Shown one piece after another: positions 9,098 to 18,463 of a stretch of 64,000 nucleotides of DNA (positions are counted from its first letter, which is position 1; the number at the start of each line of letters is the position of its first letter). The notes beneath the pieces are model-generated. The model was not told the DNA's origin. It did not search any database and was given only the letters and a program-made list of their open reading frames with translations. Source of the stretch: Clostridia bacterium. Its GTDB lineage: Bacteria > Bacillota > Clostridia > Oscillospirales > Acutalibacteraceae. The stretch is taken from the NCBI GenBank assembly GCA_017410195.1, contig JAFQRF010000059.1, positions 1-64,000 of the forward strand. Reading direction: 5' to 3'. Both the position numbers and the translations under genes were made by a program.

Positions 9098-12000
9098 CGC
9101 TCTCATCTCCTTCCGTCAGAATTTTTATTACCTCGTCGGTCTTGCAGTCATAAAGCTCCCTGACGGGTATGTTTTCTTCATAAGAGCAAACCGATTTATA
9201 GTCACAGTATTCGCATACTTTTTCGTAGCTCTTTCCGTAGGCGGGGATTGCGGGAATTTCGCCCGAATGCAGTGCATCCGCCATTTCGGTGAGGATTGAA
9301 TCCGCTTTTTCTTTGAGCCTTCCGAGCTGTTCAAGTCCGATAAGCGAACCCGAAAATTCGCCGCCCTTGAATCTTGCGGGTACAAAGAGTCCGCTCTTGG
9401 TTTCGTCCATGGCGGTTATGACATCGGGGTCATTGAGAATAATACCGTTCATACGGCACTTTTTCTGCCTTTCCGCTTCTATATCCTCGTCGCTGAGACC
9501 TCTGTCCGCCGAGATGAGCGGAGAATTTGCAGGGTAATACAGCACTCCCGCAGGCGTGAATTCGCCGTATTTTCTACCGCCGTTCTGCCACAGAGTAAAC
9601 AGATAAATAAACATCTGCATGTTAAGACCCTGAACAACGTCGCTGAGCGCAAATTCCTTGCCCGATGATTTGTAATCCACAACTCTGATATATTTTCCGC
9701 CGTTGACAATTGCCTCGTCAACTCTGTCAATCGCACCGGAAATAATAATTCTTCCGTTTTCTGTTTTGACTTCATAGGGCGGAATTTCTCCGTCAAAGCC
9801 GATTTTCAGTTCAAAATCAACGGGAGTGAAACTGCTGAGCGAAAGCTCTTTTATGAGTCTTTGCGCAACATCGCAGATTGAAATTACAAGTTTATTGAAA
9901 AGATAGATAAATCTTTCGCTTCGGTTAGCTCCGTCAAGCTTGCTCATAAGATATTCTTCAAGCAGGGTACCGAAGAAATCCAGAAGCTCTTTTCTGCTCA
10001 TTGAAAGAAGCGCATTCCTCTCAAAGCTTGTCAGAAGCTGTTCGAGCGCATAATGTATGACATTACCCCTCTGCATCGGGTCAAGCTCCGCAACCTTTCT
10101 GGGCATCGCTTTTATACCGTAGCGGCAGAAATAGGCAAACGGGCATTTATAATAGCTTTCAACTCTTGAAGCGGAAATAAACATATCCTTGCCGAAAAGA
10201 CTCACGGCGGCATTCTTGTCTTCTATTCTGAAATCACGGATACCAGATGCACGTTCAAGGGCGGCAATTCTGCCCTCATATTCCGCATCACCGTTAAAAT
10301 ATTCCGAAAGAGAAGCGTAAAGCTCATTCTTTTCATTTTTATTTTTTGCAAGCTGCTCAAACGCAAGCTCTTTTCCCTCAATATAATATATTCCGCTCTG
10401 AACGTGTGTACTGATTTCATTGCACTTGGGGAAAAGCGTTTTAATCTTTGTGAAAAGCTCGGAGGGCGAAAGAGCCTCGCCTTTCATATTCTTTTCGGGG
10501 CAGCAGACATAAAGTCTGTCCGACGCACAGCAAAAAGCATTATAGGCAATCAGCTTTTCCTCGGCAAGCTTATATTCGCCGAAATCGGAAAGTCCGATTC
10601 CCATTTCACTCATTCTGCGGCGGTCTTTATCCGTCAATGCATTTCCGTTGAAAGGCACTGCAGGAAAAACTCCGTTGTTTGCGCCTGCGATGAACACGAT
10701 TTTCGGTGCAACGGTGCGGATTCTGTCCGCAGAGCCGATGGTTATTTCATCAAGGCCCTGGGGCAGACTGCCGACCGTCTGTACCCCGAGCATCAGCTCC
10801 AGCATATCGGCAACATCCGATGCGGTAACATTCCTGCCTCTGAGTAGGGTTTCAAGACTGTCGAGCAGGTCAATAACGGTATTCCACATGCGCTCAAGCT
10901 CAAGTGCAAGACCCGTTTCTCCCTGACCTTCAAGCGAACGTGCAAAACTTCTTATATTTTCGGCAGCATTCAATTTTTCGAGGAACTCAAAAATCGCCTT
11001 TGCCGCCCCCTCACCGTCGGTATCCCTGAGGGTTTCTCTGAGAGAATAAAGCGGGGCAACAATTTTTTTGCGTACCGAATTTAGATATCCCAGCTCTTTC
11101 TGCTCTTCCTCGCCCGATTCTTCGCCGAATCCTTTCGGATTCTGCGTGAAGTCCCTGAGCCATTCCGAGCCGTTTATTTTCCAGAGATATGCATAATTTT
11201 CAACATCGGAAATTTCCTGTGTGTCAAATCCGGCAAGGCCCGTTTTGAGGCATCTCATAAGAGTTTCCGTGTCAAACCCGAATGCGGCAATATGAACCGC
11301 GCTGCTGACGAGATTGACAACGGGCGAAACATCAACAGGCTGTCGGCTGTCCTCAAAAACGGAAATACCGCATTTCTTGAGTGCGCTTCTGAGCGGTGAT
11401 TCATAGGCTCCGCTGTCACGGGCGATAACGGCGATATCCCTGCATCTGTAACCGTTTTCTCTGATCAGTTTTTTTGCCGTAACGGCAATATATTCGCATT
11501 CCTCATATATGTCCGCCGCCTTGCAGAGCGTGATTGCTCCGCTTTCATCCTCATAGACATTCGGTGCAGGTGAAAACAGTTCTCTTTCAAGCGCAAAAAG
11601 CTCGGGTGAATTATATTTTGAAAACTGCGGCGGAAAATTGTTGAACTTGCTTCTCATTGAAAGATACTGCGGCTTCGCAACAGGTACTCCGTTTTTCTTT
11701 GCAATTTCAATAAGTCTTTTCGCAGTTCTTTTTGTATGCGCAAATAAATCCGTTTCATCGTCGTCATTCTGAAGATTATCCGTGCAGAGCGTAACATAAA
11801 CCGCAGTCGATTTTTTCAGCATCTCTGCGATAACTTTATATTCCTGAGCGGTGAAGCCCCTGAATGCATCGATAAAAACAAGCCTGCCGTTAAAATAATC
11901 ACTTTCGGGCATAACGCCATAAAGCTCCGTCAGCAGGTCATCGGGATTAAAATAACTTCCCTCAGTCAGCGCATCATAAGCATCAAGCACCGTCACAATA

Positions 12001-12464
12001 TCCGTCAGCTTCATTTTAAGAAGACTGTTTTCTTCGGCTGCAAGCGCGAGCCGCACCGCATCCGCCGAAACGGCGTTCTGCTTGAATTCGGATGACAGCG
12101 CAACAAATTCGGAAATAACGGATTTTCTTGCTGTATGATTTCCGTAAAGCATCAGTTTATCCTTAACGCTTTCGAGTGCCATACGCATCAGCACCGCCTT
12201 TGCGGAATCATCGAGCCTTCTGCGCTCGTGAAAGGCAGGCTTTCCGACAAGCTTTTCGCCGAGGCTTGTAAAGCTCAGTACATCAATATCTGCCATTGCC
12301 TTTGCACCGACACGTTCAAGCATGATTTTTTCACTCATGAACGAGAACTGTTCAGGCACAATCAGGGTCAGCTTTTTATGTCCGCCCTGCGAAAACTGAC
12401 CGATAAGATTCATTATGTGCGTTGTTTTTCCTCCGCCCTGCGAAGCAAGAATTAAATAGAGCAT
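9081..12464 (-). CDS. addB: ATP-dependent helicase/deoxyribonuclease subunit B
   Basis: Chi-recognition and second nuclease subunit of AddAB. About 1127 residues. It starts with a nucleotide-binding loop (ASQGGGKTTHIM), has an inactive helicase-like body, and ends in a RecB-family nuclease domain (RVVDYKSSGKEF region) held by a 4Fe-4S cluster. The cluster's first Cys is in SYYKCPFAYFCRYG, and the last three in CEYCDYKSVC, about 35-45 residues from the C-terminus. The ATG at 12464 is chosen because GGAG lies seven bases upstream; the in-frame ATG two codons earlier is too close to it. A promoter at 12495-12523 drives the gene. Confidence 0.97.
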   Translation of the reverse strand: MLYLILASQGGGKTTHIMNLIGQFSQGGHKKLTLIVPEQFSFMSEKIMLERVGAKAMADIDVLSFTSLGEKLVGKPAFHERRRLDDSAKAVLMRMALESVKDKLMLYGNHTARKSVISEFVALSSEFKQNAVSADAVRLALAAEENSLLKMKLTDIVTVLDAYDALTEGSYFNPDDLLTELYGVMPESDYFNGRLVFIDAFRGFTAQEYKVIAEMLKKSTAVYVTLCTDNLQNDDDETDLFAHTKRTAKRLIEIAKKNGVPVAKPQYLSMRSKFNNFPPQFSKYNSPELFALERELFSPAPNVYEDESGAITLCKAADIYEECEYIAVTAKKLIRENGYRCRDIAVIARDSGAYESPLRSALKKCGISVFEDSRQPVDVSPVVNLVSSAVHIAAFGFDTETLMRCLKTGLAGFDTQEISDVENYAYLWKINGSEWLRDFTQNPKGFGEESGEEEQKELGYLNSVRKKIVAPLYSLRETLRDTDGEGAAKAIFEFLEKLNAAENIRSFARSLEGQGETGLALELERMWNTVIDLLDSLETLLRGRNVTASDVADMLELMLGVQTVGSLPQGLDEITIGSADRIRTVAPKIVFIAGANNGVFPAVPFNGNALTDKDRRRMSEMGIGLSDFGEYKLAEEKLIAYNAFCCASDRLYVCCPEKNMKGEALSPSELFTKIKTLFPKCNEISTHVQSGIYYIEGKELAFEQLAKNKNEKNELYASLSEYFNGDAEYEGRIAALERASGIRDFRIEDKNAAVSLFGKDMFISASRVESYYKCPFAYFCRYGIKAMPRKVAELDPMQRGNVIHYALEQLLTSFERNALLSMSRKELLDFFGTLLEEYLMSKLDGANRSERFIYLFNKLVISICDVAQRLIKELSLSSFTPVDFELKIGFDGEIPPYEVKTENGRIIISGAIDRVDEAIVNGGKYIRVVDYKSSGKEFALSDVVQGLNMQMFIYLFTLWQNGGRKYGEFTPAGVLYYPANSPLISADRGLSDEDIEAERQKKCRMNGIILNDPDVITAMDETKSGLFVPARFKGGEFSGSLIGLEQLGRLKEKADSILTEMADALHSGEIPAIPAYGKSYEKVCEYCDYKSVCSYEENIPVRELYDCKTDEVIKILTEGDESDEVDG

Positions 12465-12494
12465 AGTCATTCTCCGTTATTTAAATATGTATAT

Positions 12495-12523
12495 ATTATA
12501 TCACATACCGTTTCTTTTGTCAG
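12495..12523 (-). promoter_or_regulatory. Sigma-A promoter for addBA
   Basis: Minus strand: -35 CTGACA (12518-12523), 17-bp spacer, perfect -10 TATAAT (12495-12500). Predicted transcription start is near 12488, some 24 nt before the addB ATG. Confidence 0.72.
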
Positions 12524-12678
12524 TATTTTATTTCATTTGATGTTTCAAAAAACGGACACAACGCCGATTTTCCCTGTTTTCGGGCATTTCAGGCTCAAAA
12601 TCGTTCAATTTTTTTGAATTTTAAGGCTTTTTTCGTTCCGCACTCGGCGGCAACCTCTTTGTGATTAGCTTTGAAACA

Positions 12679-12707
12679 TTGACATATATTTTATAATGCT
12701 GTATAAT
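12679..12707 (+). promoter_or_regulatory. Consensus sigma-A promoter for the CNNM/CorC gene
   Basis: TTGACA (12679-12684), 17-bp spacer and TATAAT (12702-12707): both hexamers match consensus exactly. The predicted leader is about 33 nt, too short for a riboswitch. The 150 bp between this promoter and the divergent addB promoter hold nothing else I can recognise. Confidence 0.85.
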
Positions 12708-12746
12708 AGATTCACTATTTTTAATTCTGAAAGGAGCAAATCCATA

Positions 12747-14162
12747 ATGGATGACCCCGGCCCTGCGATTCAGTTAGCGGCATCGGCTGCAGCTGAAATT
12801 TCAACCGACCCTCTTTCTATCATTTTAAAAGTACTGCTTCTATTTGTACTTATCATCGTCAATGCGTTCTTCGCAATGAGCGAAATTGCAATCATCTCGC
12901 TCAACGATACAAAGATGCAGAAGCTTGCCGAAGAGGGCAACAAAAAAGCAAAGCAAATAGTTAAACTGACGGAAAACTCAAGCAGATTTCTCTCAACCAT
13001 TCAAATCGGCGTTACCCTTGCAGGCTTCCTGACCTCGGCATCGGCATCGCAGAACTTTGCCGAAATGCTGACGAACGCTTTGATGAAAACTCCCGTTGCA
13101 CAGATCGGCTACGGCGTTATCAACGGCATCTCGGTTGTGCTTATCACAATCATTACCTCTTATTTCTCGCTTGTTCTCGGTGAGCTTGCTCCCAAGAGAA
13201 TAGGAATGCAGATTCCCGAGAAAATCGCTTTCAAGGTTGTCGGAATTCTTAATTTTGTTGCCTCGGCAACAAAGCCGTTTGTTAAAGTTCTTTCGCTTTC
13301 AACCAATGCAATCGTCCGTCTTTTCGGCTTCGACCCCAACGCAGATGAAGAAGAAGTGACCGAAGAAGAAATCCGCATGATGGTTGACGTCGGCGGCGAA
13401 AAAGGCGTTATCGAAGACACTCAAAAGGAAATGATTGACAACATCTTTGAGTTTGATGACCTTGACGCGGGCGACATTATGACCCACAGAACGGAAATGA
13501 CCGCCATTGAGGTTTCCCGTTCTCTTGAAGAGGTTGCGGAGCTTGCAGTTGAAAACGGATATTCGAGAATCCCCGTTTATGAGGATGATCCCGACAGCAT
13601 AGTCGGCGTGCTTTACGCAAAAGACCTGCTCAAATATGTCGGTCATAACATTCCGGCAGATCTTACCATCAGCGATGTTATGAGAAAGGCTCTTTATGTT
13701 CCCGAAACTCAGAGCTGCGGAGATTTGTTCAACGCAATGAACGAAAGCCGCACTCAGTTCGCCGTTGTTGTTGACGAATACGGCGGTACTGCAGGTATTG
13801 TCACTCTCGAAGACGTTCTCGAATCCATCGTCGGCAATATTCAGGATGAATACGACGACGAGGAAGAAGAAATCACACAGATAAACGAAACCACGTTCAC
13901 AATAGACGGCACAACCGACCTTGACGAGGTTGACGAGCTTGTCGGCGTTGAGCTTCCCGAAGGCGATTATGATACACTCGGCGGCTTTGTTATCAGCCTT
14001 CTCGGCTATCTTCCGAGCGAAATCGGAAATGAGCCTATTGTTGCCGAATATAAAAACCTGCGATTCACGGTTCTTTCAATCGACGAACGCAGAATAGATG
14101 AAATAAAAGTCGAAATTCTTCCCGAATCTGAAAAGGATGAGGATGAGGAAGACGATGATTAA
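12747..14162 (+). CDS. CNNM/CorC (HlyC) family membrane protein with CBS pair
   Basis: Members of this UPF0053 family are linked to Mg2+/Na+ transport; older annotations say hemolysin. 471 residues from the ATG at 12747, which has AAGGAG ten bases upstream. The N-terminal DUF21 membrane domain (about 20-190, hydrophobic helices at 25-50, 85-105 and 125-145, motif LGELAPKRIG) is followed by a CBS pair (about 244-365, with IMTHRTEM and VVDEYGGTAGIVTLEDVLE) and a C-terminal CorC_HlyC domain (about 385-460). An acidic tail (EKDEDEEDDD) ends it. Monocistronic between a consensus promoter and a strong terminator. Transported ion is inferred from family knowledge only. Confidence 0.93.
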   Translation: MDDPGPAIQLAASAAAEISTDPLSIILKVLLLFVLIIVNAFFAMSEIAIISLNDTKMQKLAEEGNKKAKQIVKLTENSSRFLSTIQIGVTLAGFLTSASASQNFAEMLTNALMKTPVAQIGYGVINGISVVLITIITSYFSLVLGELAPKRIGMQIPEKIAFKVVGILNFVASATKPFVKVLSLSTNAIVRLFGFDPNADEEEVTEEEIRMMVDVGGEKGVIEDTQKEMIDNIFEFDDLDAGDIMTHRTEMTAIEVSRSLEEVAELAVENGYSRIPVYEDDPDSIVGVLYAKDLLKYVGHNIPADLTISDVMRKALYVPETQSCGDLFNAMNESRTQFAVVVDEYGGTAGIVTLEDVLESIVGNIQDEYDDEEEEITQINETTFTIDGTTDLDEVDELVGVELPEGDYDTLGGFVISLLGYLPSEIGNEPIVAEYKNLRFTVLSIDERRIDEIKVEILPESEKDEDEEDDD

Positions 14163-14177
14163 CAAATGAAAAATTAA

Positions 14178-14212
14178 CGGGACACGGATTTGAAATTAAA
14201 ATCCGTGTCCCG
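14178..14212. terminator. Strong bidirectional terminator between convergent genes
   Basis: Perfect 13-bp stem, arms 14178-14190 and 14200-14212 (cgggacacggatt and its complement), with a 9-nt loop and CTTTTTTG on the plus side. The minus side reads into an A/T-rich run, so it can also serve the zinc-ribbon gene that ends at 14226. Confidence 0.92.
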
Positions 14213-14225
14213 CTTTTTTGATAAA

Positions 14226-14891
14226 TTATTTCTTGTTAATTCTGCCGACATAGCTGAATGCTTCCAGAACGGCAACAACGGAGATAAAACCGCAGCTGAG
14301 AATCATCGACCAGCCGAGGTCGATTACGCCGTGCTTGAGTTGGTCAATGATTACTTCCCATGCAACAAGATAAGCCGCACATTCAAGAGCAAGAAGCGAC
14401 AGAATGTGGAGTCCCTTGACCTTTTTGCTTCCGATAAGAGCAGAGTCAAGCGCAATAAATGCCGCTGTCAGCACAAACATCGGAAGGATGAACTCGGGAA
14501 GCCAGTCAAACCAATCGGTTTTACTTAATATGTAATAAACATAGCCCGTTATCGAGCCGAAGCAGATAAGAGCGGTAACCGCCGGCGGTGTTATTCTCAG
14601 AACGGGGAGAACCGAAACAACCCATATGCAAAGCAGTGCGCCGACAACATAGCCGAACCAGTAACCTTCTACTCTGTCTACCGCAAGGTCAATCGCAATG
14701 CAGATTGATGCAGGGAAAACAAGAAACGCCGTAAACAGAGCGGCATAGCTTTTGGACATTTTTCCGGGAGATTTAAAAAAGCTGAATTTGTTGTTTTTTT
14801 CGGATCCTTCAGGAGTAACATCAATCGGTGTGCAATTGGGGCAAACCGTTGTTCCTTCAGGTATCTTACTTCCGCAATTGGAACAATACAT
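14226..14891 (-). CDS. Zinc-ribbon membrane protein of unknown function
   Basis: 221 residues. It opens with a zinc ribbon (C3, C6, C17, C20 in YCSNCG and VCPNC), then a polar linker to about 45, then about six hydrophobic helices (roughly 47-70, 78-97, 102-122, 130-150, 158-178 and 188-210). The zinc-ribbon-plus-membrane design is common among uncharacterised Clostridial proteins; no catalytic motif is visible. It stands alone, convergent with the CNNM gene and divergent from the DUF1015 gene. I do not recognise a specific function. Confidence 0.8.
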   Translation of the reverse strand: MYCSNCGSKIPEGTTVCPNCTPIDVTPEGSEKNNKFSFFKSPGKMSKSYAALFTAFLVFPASICIAIDLAVDRVEGYWFGYVVGALLCIWVVSVLPVLRITPPAVTALICFGSITGYVYYILSKTDWFDWLPEFILPMFVLTAAFIALDSALIGSKKVKGLHILSLLALECAAYLVAWEVIIDQLKHGVIDLGWSMILSCGFISVVAVLEAFSYVGRINKK

Positions 14892-14962
14892 ATCTTTTCC
14901 TCCTTATGTTTATGATATTATTATACAATTCACCAAAATAAAAATCAACAGTAAAATGAAAA

Positions 14963-14991
14963 TTGACAAACAATTAACAGTGTTGTAATAT
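14963..14991 (+). promoter_or_regulatory. Sigma-A promoter for the DUF1015 gene
   Basis: TTGACA (14963-14968), 17-bp spacer, TAATAT (14986-14991). Predicted transcript start is near 14998, about 40 nt before the GTG start codon. Confidence 0.7.
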
Positions 14992-15038
14992 ATATTATAC
15001 TTTTTATATTATAATTTCTCCGAAAGGATGATAATACC

Positions 15039-16283
15039 GTGGCAATATTCAGACCTTTTAAAGCGATACGTCCTCTTCCCGAATATGCAGAAAGAGTTGC
15101 AGCCCTACCCTATGACGTTATGAACAGCAAGGAAGCAGCAAAAATGGTTGAAGGAAATCCGTATTCATTTCTTCACGTTGACAAGGCGGAAATCGACCTT
15201 CCCGAGGACACCGACCTTTATTCCGAGCAGGTTTATCTTAAAGCGAGAGAAAATCTTGATAAGCTTGTCAGCGACGGAATCTGCAAACAGGATGAAGAAA
15301 ACAGATTTTATATATACCGTCAGATTATGAACGGCAGAAGCCAGACCGGTCTTGTCGGTTGTGTTTCGATTGACGACTATATCAACAACATCATCAAAAA
15401 ACATGAATTTACCCGTGCAGATAAAGAAGCAGACAGAATAAATCACGTTGATTACTGCGATGCAAACACGGGTCCGATTTTCCTGACTTACCGTCCGCAG
15501 GCGGAAATTTCCGCAATCGTATCGGAATGGTGCAAATCTCACACGCCCGAACATGATTTCGTTAACGATGACGGCATAGCAAACACCGTATGGGTCATCG
15601 ACTGTACTGAAACAAACGCCAAAATCTCCGCTCTCTTTAATGCGGTTGATTATCTTTATATTGCCGACGGTCACCACAGAGCGGCATCGGCAGTCAAGGT
15701 CGGTCTCAAGCGCAGAGAGCAGTTCCCCGATTATGACGGAAGTGAAGAGTTCAACTTCTTCCTTGCGGTCCTTTTTGCTTGCGACGAGCTTGAAATTATG
15801 GATTACAACCGTGTTATGAAAGATTTGAACGGAAATACTCCCGAGCAGTTTGTTGAAAAAATCAGCGAAAAATTCAGCGTTGAACTTTACGGCGATAATG
15901 CATACAAGCCCGAAAAGGCTCACACCTTCGGCATGCTCCTCGACGGAAAGTGGTATAAGCTCACAGCAAAAGGCGGCTCCTTCAATGCAGACGACCCAGT
16001 TGAATCGCTCGATGTTTCAATTCTTCAGAACAACCTTATTTCCCCCGTTCTTGACATTCAAGACCCGAGAACAGATAAAAGAATAGATTTCGTCGGCGGA
16101 ATCAGAGGTCTCGGCGAGCTTGAACGCAGAGCAAGCGAGGATATGTGCCTTGCATTCTCGATGTATCCCACAACTCTAAAAGAGCTTATGGACATTGCGG
16201 ATGCGGATAAAATCATGCCTCCGAAATCAACATGGTTTGAGCCGAAGCTTCTCAGCGGTCTTTTCATTCATAAATTAAAATAA
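15039..16283 (+). CDS. DUF1015 family protein
   Basis: 414 residues, typical length for DUF1015 (SerB-cluster protein). The conserved opening IFRPFKAIRPLPEYAERVAALPYDV is present in substance, as are YIADGHHRAASA (about 206-217) and NTVWVID. It uses a GTG start at 15039 with GAAAGGATG upstream; no ATG fits. Homologues often neighbour serA/serC-like dehydrogenase genes, and here a 2-hydroxyacid dehydrogenase follows, but the biochemical role of the family is not established. A stable hairpin at 16291-16324 separates the two genes. Confidence 0.93.
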   Translation: MAIFRPFKAIRPLPEYAERVAALPYDVMNSKEAAKMVEGNPYSFLHVDKAEIDLPEDTDLYSEQVYLKARENLDKLVSDGICKQDEENRFYIYRQIMNGRSQTGLVGCVSIDDYINNIIKKHEFTRADKEADRINHVDYCDANTGPIFLTYRPQAEISAIVSEWCKSHTPEHDFVNDDGIANTVWVIDCTETNAKISALFNAVDYLYIADGHHRAASAVKVGLKRREQFPDYDGSEEFNFFLAVLFACDELEIMDYNRVMKDLNGNTPEQFVEKISEKFSVELYGDNAYKPEKAHTFGMLLDGKWYKLTAKGGSFNADDPVESLDVSILQNNLISPVLDIQDPRTDKRIDFVGGIRGLGELERRASEDMCLAFSMYPTTLKELMDIADADKIMPPKSTWFEPKLLSGLFIHKLK

Positions 16284-16290
16284 TATTCCA

Positions 16291-16324
16291 TATCCTTTCG
16301 GGGAACAATATTCCCGAAAGGATA
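16291..16324 (+). terminator. Intergenic hairpin between DUF1015 and the dehydrogenase
   Basis: Perfect 12-bp stem TATCCTTTCGGG (16291-16302) / CCCGAAAGGATA (16313-16324), loop 10 nt. No U-run follows, so termination is uncertain; it may be a processing or attenuation element in a shared transcript, since the next start codon is only 21 bp downstream. Confidence 0.5.
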
Positions 16325-16344
16325 CTCTTGTGAAAGGACAGTAT

Positions 16345-17343
16345 ATGATTAAAGTTGCTTTTTTTGATACCAAGCCATACGATAAAATTTATTTTGACGA
16401 GCTTAAAGAGCAGTACGGAATAGAAATCGAATATTTTGAATCCAAACTCAGTCCCAGAACCGCCGTCATGGCAAGGGATGCAAAGGCTGTTGTTGCATTT
16501 GTAAATGATGACGTAGGCAAGGATACAATTTCCGTACTCAGAGAAAACGGCACCGAGATTATCGCAATGCGCTGCGCAGGCTACAATAACGTTGACCTTG
16601 CGGCAGCAAAAGATGTTATTCCCGTTGTGCGTGTTCCCGAATATTCTCCCCACGCCGTTGCCGAGCATACTCTTGCTCTGCTTCTGACTCTCGTTCGCAA
16701 AACACACAAGGCATATATCAGAACAAGAGATTCAAATTTCAGCCTCAACGGCTTCGTCGGCTTTGATCTTCACGGCAAAACTCTCGGCGTTATCGGCACG
16801 GGTAAAATCGGCATAGCCTTTATTGAAATCTGCCGAGGTCTCGGAATGAACGTTATCGCATACGACCCTTACCCTTCCCAGGGATATCTTGAATATGTGC
16901 CGCTTGAAGAGCTTTTTGCACGCTCCGACGTCATTTCGCTCCATTGTCCCCTCACAAGCGAAACCTATCATATCATCAACAGCTATTCGCTGAAAATGAT
17001 GAAGGATAAGGTGTTCATTCTCAACACCTCAAGAGGTGCGCTGATTGATACCGAAGCTCTTATCGAGGGCATCAAAAGCGGCAAGGTCGGCGGTGCAGGG
17101 CTTGATGTTTACGAGGAAGAAAGCGAGTTCTTTTATGAGGATTTATCGGAAACGATTCTTAAGGATGATGTTCTTTCAAGGCTGATTATGATGCCGAATG
17201 TTCTCATAACATCGCACCAGGCCTTTTTGACCCATGAAGCGCTCAGACGTATCGCCGAAATCACGCTCGGCAACATTAAAAGCTTCTTTGACGGTCAACC
17301 GCTTGAAAATGAGATTGTTGCGAAGAAAAAGATTATTATATAA
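16345..17343 (+). CDS. D-isomer 2-hydroxyacid dehydrogenase, D-lactate dehydrogenase type
   Basis: NADH-dependent reduction of pyruvate (or a related 2-oxoacid) is the likely reaction. 332 residues from the ATG at 16345; AAAGGA lies seven bases upstream, and an in-frame GTG 15 bp earlier has no such site. The Rossmann motif GTGKIG is at 151-156, and R230 in NTSRGA, an acidic residue near 259 and H291 in SHQAF are the catalytic set. The sequences RCAGYNNVDL and GLDVYEEE resemble fermentative LdhA more than SerA or VanH. It may share a transcript with DUF1015. Substrate choice within the family is inferred. Confidence 0.88.
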   Translation: MIKVAFFDTKPYDKIYFDELKEQYGIEIEYFESKLSPRTAVMARDAKAVVAFVNDDVGKDTISVLRENGTEIIAMRCAGYNNVDLAAAKDVIPVVRVPEYSPHAVAEHTLALLLTLVRKTHKAYIRTRDSNFSLNGFVGFDLHGKTLGVIGTGKIGIAFIEICRGLGMNVIAYDPYPSQGYLEYVPLEELFARSDVISLHCPLTSETYHIINSYSLKMMKDKVFILNTSRGALIDTEALIEGIKSGKVGGAGLDVYEEESEFFYEDLSETILKDDVLSRLIMMPNVLITSHQAFLTHEALRRIAEITLGNIKSFFDGQPLENEIVAKKKIII

Positions 17344-17444
17344 AATATACCATTAAATAATATATCATTTTGCACAAAGCAAATGCAAAGTCAAGAAAAT
17401 ATTGTATAATATATGCTGATAATTCCAAAATATACAAAAACAGC

Positions 17445-17473
17445 TTGACTTTATGCATACATAACCGTATAAT
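17445..17473 (+). promoter_or_regulatory. Sigma-A promoter for argCJBD
   Basis: TTGACT (17445-17450), 17-bp spacer, TATAAT (17468-17473). Predicted start of transcription is near 17480, about 26 nt before the argC ATG. Confidence 0.82.
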
Positions 17474-17478
17474 TATAC
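17467..17478. promoter_or_regulatory. Palindrome over the argC -10 box, candidate arginine operator
   Basis: GTATAATTATAC is a perfect 12-bp palindrome covering the -10 hexamer. Arginine operons of Firmicutes are usually repressed by ArgR/AhrC through AT-rich palindromes of about 18 bp; this site is shorter and only loosely similar, so the assignment is a guess based on position. Confidence 0.4.
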
Positions 17479-17505
17479 ACATATTAATTCCCGAGGTACA
17501 TATTT

Positions 17506-18444
17506 ATGAGCAAAACAAAGATTTTTATTGACGGCAAGGAAGGTACAACGGGTCTGAGAATTTTCGAAAGACTCTCCTACCGTGACGATATTGAAATAAT
17601 GACTCTCAGCGAAGAGCTGCGCAAGGACACTTTCGCAAGAAAAGAAGCTCTGAATTCCTGCGATATTGCATTTCTCTGTCTGCCCGATGCGGCGGCAATT
17701 GAAGCGGTTTCGCTGATTGAAAACCCCGATGTTAAGGTTATCGATGCTTCCACAGCTCACCGAACTCTTCCCGACTGGGCATACGGCTTTCCCGAGCTTT
17801 CGGCGGCGCATCTTGAAAAAATTAAGAATTCAAAGCGTGTTGCTGTCCCCGGATGCCATGCAAGCGGCTTCATCGCACTTGTTTATCCGCTTATTGCAGC
17901 AGGAATTCTCCCTGCTGATGCCCTTCTTACCTGTCATTCAATCACCGGATACAGCGGCGGCGGAAAAAAGATGATTGCCCAGTATGAAAGCGGCGCAAGA
18001 GAAGATTTTCTCAATTCACCCCGTCAGTACGCACTTACTCAGGAACACAAGCATCTCAAAGAGATGAAAGCGATAACGGGAATCGAAAAAGCTCCCCTTT
18101 TCAGCCCCATTGTTGCGGATTATTACAGCGGAATGGCAGTTACCGTTCCCCTTTTTAAAGAAAATCTTTGCAATGGCAAGGGTATTTGTGATATAATAAA
18201 TATTTACAAAAATGCATACGGCTCGGATTTCGTTAAATACACCGAAGAAACGGGCGAAGATGCAATGTTCTGCGCCGAAAAAATGAGCGGCAACGACGGC
18301 ATGGAAATCCTCGTAAAAGGCAACGAAGAAAGAATTATTTTGCTTGCCCGTTACGATAACCTCGGCAAGGGCGCATCGGGCGCAGCCGTTGAATGCATGA
18401 ATATACTTATGGGAATCGACCCGAAAACGGGTTTGTCCCTTTAA
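17506..18444 (+). CDS. argC: N-acetyl-gamma-glutamyl-phosphate reductase (type 2)
   Basis: Third step of arginine synthesis: NADPH-dependent reduction of N-acetylglutamyl phosphate to the semialdehyde. 312 residues, the shorter ArgC form. The N-terminal nucleotide-binding segment IFIDGKEGTTGLRI (6-19) replaces the usual GxxGxxG style, and the catalytic cysteine is C117 in VAVPGCHASG. HSITGYSGGGKKMI near 150 and GMAVTVPL are conserved. A GAGG ribosome site precedes the ATG. First gene of argC-argJ-argB-argD, with a strong promoter and a palindrome over the -10. Secure. Confidence 0.95.
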   Translation: MSKTKIFIDGKEGTTGLRIFERLSYRDDIEIMTLSEELRKDTFARKEALNSCDIAFLCLPDAAAIEAVSLIENPDVKVIDASTAHRTLPDWAYGFPELSAAHLEKIKNSKRVAVPGCHASGFIALVYPLIAAGILPADALLTCHSITGYSGGGKKMIAQYESGAREDFLNSPRQYALTQEHKHLKEMKAITGIEKAPLFSPIVADYYSGMAVTVPLFKENLCNGKGICDIINIYKNAYGSDFVKYTEETGEDAMFCAEKMSGNDGMEILVKGNEERIILLARYDNLGKGASGAAVECMNILMGIDPKTGLSL

Positions 18445-18463
18445 TGTTGAAAGGATAATAAAG

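Noticed and set aside
15165..15923. A 252-codon minus-strand frame opposite the DUF1015 gene
   Set aside because: Fully antisense to a well-conserved family protein, with no start context and no recognisable domain.
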